A stretch of 64,000 nt of DNA from Lepturacanthus savala. Lineage: Eukaryota; Chordata; Actinopteri; Scombriformes; Trichiuridae. The translations under genes and the position numbers were made by a program. This document shows, piece after piece, positions 12,571 through 64,000 of this stretch. Where the stretch lies: the NCBI GenBank assembly GCA_030544235.1, contig CM060465.1, forward strand, positions 25,676,988 to 25,740,987, given 5' to 3'. The number at the start of each line of letters is the position of its first letter. The stretch's first letter is position 1. Under the pieces are notes generated by a model that was not told the DNA's origin, did no database searches, and saw only the letters and a program-made list of their open reading frames with translations.

Positions 12571-14371
12571 GATCTGCCTCAAACTTCAAAAAGGCACCAA
12601 AATGTTGATCACTATTTCCAAAAGCCTAAGGCGATGTCTTCAGATGTCTCCTTTGTTCACAAATCAAAGATGTTCAGTTCAACTCTGGGTTAAATATCTA
12701 CACAGTATGAGTTTTAATTATCAATAGAGCAGCCACTTCTGTGAGATATCTGCACGCCCCATCTGTATTGCTGCTGCCTACTATGTATATTGCTCTTTTC
12801 ATCTGTTTTTCCTGCTTTTCTCTCCCATTAATCGTCTCACCGCCATCTGCTGAACCTTTGGAGGGGCCTGACCCGTAGGTTGAAAACCACTGAACTAAAC
12901 TTGCTAGCTGTTATAGAAAGTAGTTGCAGCTCAGACAGTAACATGTTGCTTATATACTTGCTGTTTCAGTATTAAGAATCATATGTCATATATAATACAG
13001 TCATATACAGTTACAGTCAGAGGAACCAAACCGCTAATTTTACTGCAAAATTTGAAGTACATCAAGCTCATCATAGTTTTACCATAGTAAAGTCTTTCAT
13101 GCAGGATTTTTACTTCTGTTGGTGTATTTTTTACATTGCAGTGTAGCAGTGGCACCTGCTCATCTATCAAATAGGGGAAGCCCATTTTTAAACCTATATC
13201 AGCTTGCTATCTTGCTCGCTAGCTCCAAAACCTGCCTACTAACCAGTAATTACTACTCAAACGACACTGTAGTAGCTTCTATGTAGAAAATTAGCCAGTA
13301 GAAGGCACAATTGGATGTTACTATATCACCGCCATCTTGCCCTCCCGGTGACTCCTGGGATAGCGTAGTGAAAGCGTAGTAAAATATGACCAGATGTAGA
13401 AATCCATCTGGGTAATGGTCGCCTACCGGTTGATACCCTGCTAAAGGTTTTGGATGTTCTGTTTAGGGTGTTCGTTTATGTCTACTATGTAAGTGGAAAG
13501 TTGGCAGTTTTGGACTCGGTCACCAAACACCAGAAAAAGATGTTAATAAAGTATTTTCTAGAGTCTGTCTCTCCAGATCAGCTTGTCTCGTAACAATGGA
13601 ATGAAACTTGAAAAATGGTCCACTGGTCATGGTTTATAATTAGAGATCGCTGATTCGTTCGTTTCACGACCAATCAGAATGAGATGCAGCATCAGACGGA
13701 TCATCTGATCATCATGCAGAAGTTAAATGTCCAGGCTCCCGACTCCCTTCAGACCCCCAGAGACGCTCAGCATCTGATGGGTGGGACAAACCCAGCCTTT
13801 ACCCAATGAGCATCTAGCTTCCCTGCAGTATAACAACCCTCTATACTAACCCCATTCAAATCTATTGATGCTTCAACACTGTTTAATGCACTGGCAATGA
13901 ATGAATGACAGAAAGTTGTGTCAGTGACCGAAAGTTGAACACATGTCGGCACATTATTTGAACACAATAGTACATATTTGACTACTTTTTTGATATTTTA
14001 TGGGAAGACGAGCTTCCTTTGCAGTCTTAGAGCAATTTTCGCTGCTGTATTGATACTTTTACTTCAGTAAAGGATCTGAATAGGCGACTGGCTATGAGCT
14101 ACACCTCACATTATTACAGCCATTCCTTCCATTATTAATATGAAAGTATTAACAAGCGGGATTAAACCATAGTCAGTGATTCAGATGTCTGGACCAGGCT
14201 TCACATTTGCAAATGTAGCCTTTTACTTTTTAATCTTTTTCCTAGAGGAAGTGTAATTCAGAGGTTTGATGTGAGACCATTTATACAAGAACGCCTGTGT
14301 CCAAGGTCTCTTTGTGTCTGTTCTTTTCTTTCCGCTGCTGCTTTCTAAAGAGAGTTTGTGACTCAGTGCTG

Positions 14372-14373
<2 letters not shown>

Positions 14374-14429
<56 letters not shown>
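14374..14429. repeat. (TG)n microsatellite
   Basis: Uninterrupted (GT)28 or so, followed by a short tatgtatgtgtg tail. It produces spurious Cys-Val and Thr-His repeat ORFs. Confidence 0.97.
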
Positions 14430-14435
<6 letters not shown>

Positions 14436-16539
14436 ATGTGTGTCTGTTTTTTTCTTTTCCCTTTACTTTCTTTTTTAAATAAATGGTGCTCTTTGAGTGC
14501 TGCAGAGCTGCTCTCCCTTGACATGCTCCCTCCACTCGGCGCTCGCCTGCCGAGCCGTGTGACTTTTATTTTTTATTTATTCAATAGGTGAAGCTGCTGG
14601 AGCGTATGCCCATGGCAGCTGGAGGGTTTATGTTGTAGAAAATTAACGTTTAGTTTGTGACCGACACCGGGCCGTGTGTGTGTTGGAATTCACCTCTGTT
14701 CAGAATTATTGTGTGTACCTGGGTAAATTGGAGATTGTGAAACAACAATTAAGTTTGTGATCCTACGAGACGACAGGCTATTTCTCAGTGGATGGTGGGA
14801 GCGAGTCGTGTGTACCGTGGCGCAGTGGAGCGGAATGTTGCTGAGTACAATGTCTCTGAGCAAGACGTTTGAGGACATCATCATGGCCTTTGGGAAACAC
14901 TGATCAATATTTTTCACAATTTTTTATTTTTATGAACCTATTTTTGCCTGTTGACCTTTTTGACCAATTATTTGCCTAAAACGACTAAGTGATTCATCAT
15001 GAAATTAATAAGCACCTATTTTTTCTATTCAAGAAAACAAATGGTAGATTACTTATAATGCTGTTAGTTAGAGCAATTGATTATCAGAATAGGATAATTC
15101 TCATCCAGATTTGGCACTCCTGCTAATTGGTGATCGGATTGTAGATATTAATGATATCAAGTCGATTGTAACTGACCTGCTCTTAGAACTAAAATGCTAA
15201 AAGGAATCTCCGCCTGCTGTGCCTTTTTATAGATGTTGCTGGCAGAGCAGCATGTCCGCCCTTTATAATGATCCCGGTTAATAAATTAGCACGGGCGCTT
15301 CCTTTAATCTCCCTTTTTTTAAATCTCTTTTTCCTACTCACATCCTCGTTCTCTGTTAAGCCTGCTAACTCTAACTCAATGAATATGATTTGGATTGTGA
15401 TATAAATAATGTAATGATGCTGTGATATTGCGGCGCCAAGCGCAGGCAGGCTTTTAAACAGGCAGCTCTTGAATAGAGGACACGGCAGGAGAATAAGAAG
15501 AGTGTCAGGGTGACGCTAGGATGATCTGACTATAAGGAACATCGGCCAACCTTAATTTACACGTCGTTTCTCTCAGTGGCCCTTCAGTAGGTCACGCTGT
15601 CGGCTCGGAAACGTTTCAATCCCGCTCATCGCGGCTCAGCAGTGGGCTGCTGTTATTAGAGGTCTGCCCTCCGTCCCTCTCAGGCTCTCCACTCCTCAGG
15701 AACCATGTTGTTGGAATGAACTTGAGTTACCCTCTGAGTTAATGAGCGTCCCGGAGCAGCTGAGCTGTGGGTTTCATGACGCTCGGAGGAACGGGAAAGA
15801 AGGCTGCCGTCTGCTCTGGGGTGGCCTGGCTGACATTTGACGGAGATCAGCCGCCGCCCCACCGCAGGGATCAACCAACTGTTTATAGCCGACTGGTGGT
15901 CTCTGATATGTTGTTGCCCTGTGGGAGCAGTGCGGGGGCTCTGACCTGCAGCTCAGTCCGTACCATTCATTTGTGGAAGATGACAATCAGATCCGCTGCA
16001 GGAGACTGCAGGTCATCGACCTGCCCTGCGTGTAGATAATGTCCTGTGGGTCTGAGTGTAAGGATTTCATCATACAGGAGGGCCAGGCAGTGGCCAACAG
16101 AGGTGTAAGTATGTTGTATGCCATCTTAGTAATGATTGGATTCTTATTGTTGATTCTTCTTTGGTAAAATACCTGCGTTAAAGGATTAAAGTTGTCAAAA
16201 ATGGCCAACAATGAATGGATCTACTAACAAGAAGTTTGTTTTTCCAAAGCCTGATATAGCTTATAGCTTCATTTAGGCCTTAATGAGCTATCATTTTAGA
16301 AAACCGCAATTTCAAGCAATGCAATCTTGAGATTGTAAAAGCTGCAATTTTTTTTTTTTTAGGTTTCCTTACCCAGGTTATCAACTGTTTTACACGTCTA
16401 TGCCGCCTCCCTACCTGTCTGCCAAACCAATCAGAAGCGGCAAGGAGGACAGGTCACCTGTTCTAGAGTCCAATTGTTATGCTATGTAACGCAGTCTTGA
16501 CTTTGTACTAAACTTCTTTGAGAAGTTTAACTTGGTGTT

Positions 16540-16860
16540 CTTCACAATTTTTAGATTTCTTTTAGTGATTCAGTCTGTGAGATTCAACTGATTATTTTCA
16601 TTATCAGTCAGTCTGTTGATTTATGATTTTGAGTCTCTGATTAGTTTTTTGGTCAATAAAATGTCAGGAGATGTCAGCGAATGTCTCGTTTTGCCCACAA
16701 TCCAACGATATTCAGTTTACTGTCATTGACAGTAAACATTCTGGTTTCAGAAGCTGGAATCATATAATGGGGACATTTCCTTCTTGAATAAAATACTAAA
16801 ATCAATGAATTGCTAATCAACGTAATCTGGGTTTAATTGAATAGTTGGCAACTAATGGAT
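16540..16860. repeat. Degenerate dispersed fish repeat
   Basis: Contains aactgattattttcattatc, gtctcgttttgcccacaatc followed by caacgatattcagttta. The stretch 35695-35960 carries the same cues (caattagtcaatcaattgat, ccacaacccaacgatattca). Related short copies start at 20510 and 48345 (agagctg(c/a)aa(g/t)gattagt). Confidence 0.55.
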
Positions 16861-17595
16861 TGATGGACTTTGGGTTGGAGGTCAGTGAGAGTTGTGATGT
16901 GTTTGCAGCAGACGAACAGAGTGACTCAGCTGTTGTACGTCAGAAAACGTCTGTGTTACCTTCACACATCAGCTCTGAAGTCATGAATGAATCCCACTCA
17001 GACCCTCAGTCAGGCCCTCAGGCTCCTCCCCTCCTCTCTAAATCAGAGAGGTTTATTTCATTCCTATCTCTTCCTTGCTGTTTTTTCTGCCTGAGCGAGC
17101 GGCTGACTGTGTGGTCGAGTGAACAGCTCGTCTGCCTCACGGGCTGCTCTCGCTCTGCCGTCCCCACCGAGGGACTCGCCAATCAAATCTGCCTGAAATC
17201 AAACTAACAAGCTCTGACAGGAAGCAACGCGCTACCTGCTGGGAACACGGCCAACACTTTCCTGGGTTTCTCTCTAGAACGCCTCGCAGACTTTAACCCT
17301 CCCGCCGTGTTGTCGACATGGCTCTGGTGGTGCCTGTCAGAGGTTTTATCCTGGTAATGAGTCGTCCGTGGTGAAGGACAGACTGGACTTTAAACCAAAC
17401 ACCTTAAAACCACAGTCAGTGTGTCCTCTGTTGTTACACAGAAGACATATTAAAGCTTGGAAGCCTGAAGCCTATGAATGTCTGTTATTGGCTTATAGCT
17501 GAGCTCATAACCGCATCACCGCATTTTTACAGCTTGGTGTGTGATATGAATCTAAATCTAGACCTCGTTACTCACAATGTTAAAAACATTCCAAT

Positions 17596-18986
17596 TAGGG
17601 TTGCAAAGGGGTGGAAAATGTTTTTATTCAATTTCAATTTCCAAAAACTTTCCATGTGAAGTTAAGATGGGGAATTTTGGAAATATTCAGTTCAATAGTC
17701 TTGTGCTTTGGGCTTAAAAGTGTGGCCTCCAGGGTTTAAAAAAATCATCTGTGCATGGGATTGAGGAGTGAACTTGCATTAAAGGGATAGTTTAACATTT
17801 TTGAAAATTCACCCATTGTCATGATTCCCATAGTCACAGAAATAGGTGCTTCCCCCTTTTTTTCCCCATGCAAACTGTTTCCAGATCAGCGGAGCAGAGC
17901 TGTGAGCTACTACTCTACTATGCAGCTAATGGTATTTTTTGGTTTCAGTCATCAAACTCAGCAGATATACAATACAGCAACTCCTAAAAATAATCCAAAA
18001 AAATACCCTTCAACATTATCAATCTTTTAATCAGTGCTGTTTTTAACAGACAGCAACACACTCCTACAGAATCCCTTTGTGAGGACTTCACAGACCACTT
18101 CAGGGTTAAAACTGATCTCATAAGATCTTCTGTATTATCCAATCAAAATTACTCTTCTAAAGACATCAGAAAGATGGCCAAGTAAAACCCTGAGATCCTC
18201 TGGCACTGGCCTTGTAATAGAGCTGCTTCTAAAGCTAGAACATCAACTTACAGAGAGGCAGTCCAGCATTATGGCCCCCATCTGTGAAACAGCCTGCTGG
18301 ACCACCCGAGGGCCTCAGAGAATGTTAACATTTTTAAAAGCAGGCTCAAGACCCCCCTATTTGACCTATCTTTTAGCTAATGTTTTATTTTCCTAGCCAA
18401 TTTATATTTTAGTCCATTTATCCTTCTAGGAATTTTTACTGTTTTATTTACTTATTATTATAACAGCTATTTATCTTTCAGTTATTTTTATGGTTTACTT
18501 TCTTATTTATTTAGTTTTTTTTATAGCAGTGTTGATTTGAGCTACTTTTGTTGTTTTATTAATTTGATTTCTTAGTCCATGTAGTTTTATGTAGTTTGTA
18601 GTTTTATACTTTTATTGCCTCTGGTTCTTTCATGCTCTTATCCAATATCTCTGTGTTCAACTCTGGCCAGCTGGGGCTTTGAGTAGGGTGGTGGTTGTTT
18701 TTAAAACATGTAAAATAATACTTTAAAAAATAAAGGTATTATTATTAAACACTGTGGTGGACGAGTTGTGACCTGCACATTCACCACGCTACGAGATCAT
18801 AACAGAATGTTACGAGATAAAACTGTTTCCACTGTAATTGTAAAGTCAGACTTTATACTCCAGAGACAGCTGCATGGATGAATGATCTCAAAAATGCACG
18901 TTTAGTGCAGCTACAAGTATATATCATATATTTCCTTTAATGCCAATAGAATTACAATTAAAATTCCCCAGAATTTTGTAACCCTA
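17596..18986. mobile_element. hAT-like transposon with perfect 8-bp target duplication
   Basis: Ends TAGGGTTGCAAA (17596) and TTTGTAACCCTA (to 18986) are inverted repeats. They are flanked by an exact 8-base duplication ATTCCAAT at 17588-17595 and 18987-18994, the hallmark of hAT insertion. There is no transposase ORF. The interior carries other repeats, including a LINE 3' relic, so it is a non-autonomous copy with nested insertions. Confidence 0.85.
18050..18745 (+). pseudogene. LINE reverse-transcriptase 3' relic nested in the hAT element
   Basis: From about 18288 one frame reads NSLLDHPRASENVNIFKSR, RLKTPLFDLSFS and then a stop, the typical C-terminal end of fish L2/Rex-like LINE ORF2. 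The sequence ends with aataaaggtattattattaa, a LINE-type 3' tail. Upstream frames are broken; it is 5' truncated and dead. Confidence 0.65.
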
Positions 18987-19041
18987 ATTCCAATTACTCC
19001 AGAAATTGGAGTCTAACCCAATCATTGTTCTTGTCCCTCAG

Positions 19042-62676
<43,635 letters not shown>

Positions 62677-64000
62677 GTGAGTCTGAACACAGATCAGGTC
62701 ACACATAAACTACCGCTCACTGTGGATCAGATGGGATTAGATTACAAGGAGAGATTCAGAGCGAGGCGGGTAGATCTGAAAAATGATGACGTGGAGCTAC
62801 AGTTGTGGCTCATACAGTCAAACAGTAGGATTCCACCTTCTGACTAAAGGGGAGGACGCGGATTGAAGTGTGGATAACTCGGCTGCGTCAACTTTTTATG
62901 CATCCTTACATTTAATCTGTCATGTGACAGCCCCCGGGGTCAGAGGAACAGTCGGAAACTTTACTTTAGACTTTAGTCTCGTAGAGGAATAGCACGTTGC
63001 TGGTGTGGAACTACTTGGGTTTAAAAAAAAAGAAGATGCTGGCAGCGTCCGGTGTTGGGCAGAGCACGGCGTGCTCCTGTTACTACTTCACGCCAAGTAA
63101 TGCTCACCCCAGAACCAAAGTGGAGCTGCTCCAGAGTTCAAACACCCTCTCACTTCACGGGGTAACTGTTCCAGACGAGCCAAATACCTCAAGACCGGCA
63201 TCACTGACAGATGTTTCTGTAACGAGCAGTTAAATAAAAATGTTATTTATTTCATGTCATAAATCTTTTAATTTAATTCTAGCAAATATGGGAAAGAACA
63301 TTTAACACCAAACGTATCTAATATTGTGTTGATCCTATTTTCCTATCATTAATAATGTTTTGTTTGGGGGAAAAAATAAAATAGAGGATATAATAAAACA
63401 AATGCATATTAAATTGTAATTGCAATATTGGGGAAAAAATTGAATTTGTTGTTGTCTGTTAAAGTGATGGTTTTGCTGCTTTATATGCAAGCAGAGCTGG
63501 AGACCTGAAACTCCAGCCTTAATAATCTTAACAAGCGTCTCAATACTTTTACTTTTCTGTCCAGCAAACCTCCTGTTTTCCTCCTGAATTTGTGAAAATA
63601 TTTGGATGCACAAATCACTTACCTGAACTCTGTGTAAGTGTTAAAAGTGCTGAGTGCAGCACTCAGTTTTAAAATGATAACACCGAGTTCTCAGTTGTCG
63701 GATCTCTCAGGGGTTGCATCATTGAAGGATTTTAAAACATATTTTGGTTGTTAAACCTAAAAGAATGTGATGGTGAATATAAGGAAGCTTAACTGCCCTT
63801 TCAGTGAACCCACTGAGAACTGTTCTCATCAATATTATCATTTAGTGGATAATCGTTCGGAATATTTTCCCTGTTTCTTTTATAGACGGCACTAAATGCA
63901 CTTAACCAGCTGGAAATTATAAGAAAGGAATGAAAAGATATTTATTTAATCAAAAAAAATAAAACAACTCTCTAGGCATTGCTGAGCTTTCATATCAAAC
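62677..64000 (+). other. Probable final pot1 intron, running off the window
   Basis: It starts with a GTGAGT donor. I find nothing resembling the conserved POT1 C terminus before 64000. The open stretch 62997-63233 has no recognisable domain. AT-rich sequence follows. Confidence 0.55.

Larger units (their letters stand above)
5635..19041 (+). other. Inferred pot1 intron 1
   Basis: About 13.4 kb without recognisable coding exons. It holds microsatellites (8453-8508, 14374-14429), a hAT-like element with intact target duplication (17596-18986), a repeat at 12238-12570, a repeat at 9370-9460 and a degenerate repeat at 16540-16860. Two less repetitive, GC-richer blocks (10085-10440 and 15420-16040) are candidate regulatory or conserved elements. 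The hAT-type end ggcatattgcccagcccta near 7358-7376 marks another old transposon edge. Confidence 0.5.

Noticed and set aside
14281..14591. Cys-Val and Thr-His repeat ORFs
   Set aside because: Translation of a (TG)n microsatellite.
63886..63935. Possible terminal pot1 exon after TTTTATAG (TALNALNQLEIIRKE, stop)
   Set aside because: Phase fits but there is no resemblance to the conserved POT1 C terminus and it is far too short.

Overview
This is an AT-rich, intron- and repeat-dominated stretch of vertebrate DNA, almost certainly from a ray-finned (teleost) fish. The evidence is a multi-exon gene with GT-AG introns, long AT and CA microsatellites, and dispersed repeats of types I recognise from fish genomes (Tc1-like and hAT-like DNA transposons, tRNA-derived SINEs, LINE 3' relics). 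No bacterial-type gene organisation is present. Most open frames are short and non-coding.

One protein-coding gene is convincingly present, on the + strand: pot1 (protection of telomeres 1), the shelterin subunit that binds single-stranded telomeric DNA. I could chain 17 coding exons from 19055 to 62676 with consistent reading phases, giving 716 codons. Residues from about 158 onward align by eye with human POT1 from its first methionine: OB1, OB2, then a C-terminal third OB fold with the Holliday-junction-resolvase-like insertion. Its CxxC...CxxC zinc ligands are visible. The gene is cut at its 3' end: the last recognised exon stops at a good splice donor (62677), and the final roughly 60-70 residues are not identifiable before 64000.

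The most interesting point is upstream. Five in-phase exons (19055-26698) encode about 154 residues that human POT1 lacks, and the pattern looks like an additional N-terminal OB fold plus a basic linker. A likely noncoding first exon and promoter lie near 5555-5634 (NRF1-type palindrome GCGCATGCGC, then a GTAAGT donor), with an ETS-type site at 6227.

Layout: 1-5500 is intergenic with repeats; 5.5-6.5 kb is promoter-like; 5.6-19.0 kb is the inferred intron 1; 19.0-31.5 kb holds the N-terminal extension and OB1 to early OB2; 35.3 kb holds one OB2 exon; 35.5-57.4 kb is a 22-kb intron with repeats and no recognisable gene; 57.4-62.7 kb holds eight closely spaced exons for the C-terminal half; 62.7-64.0 kb is probably intron. 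I found no tRNA, rRNA, CRISPR or other multi-gene system.
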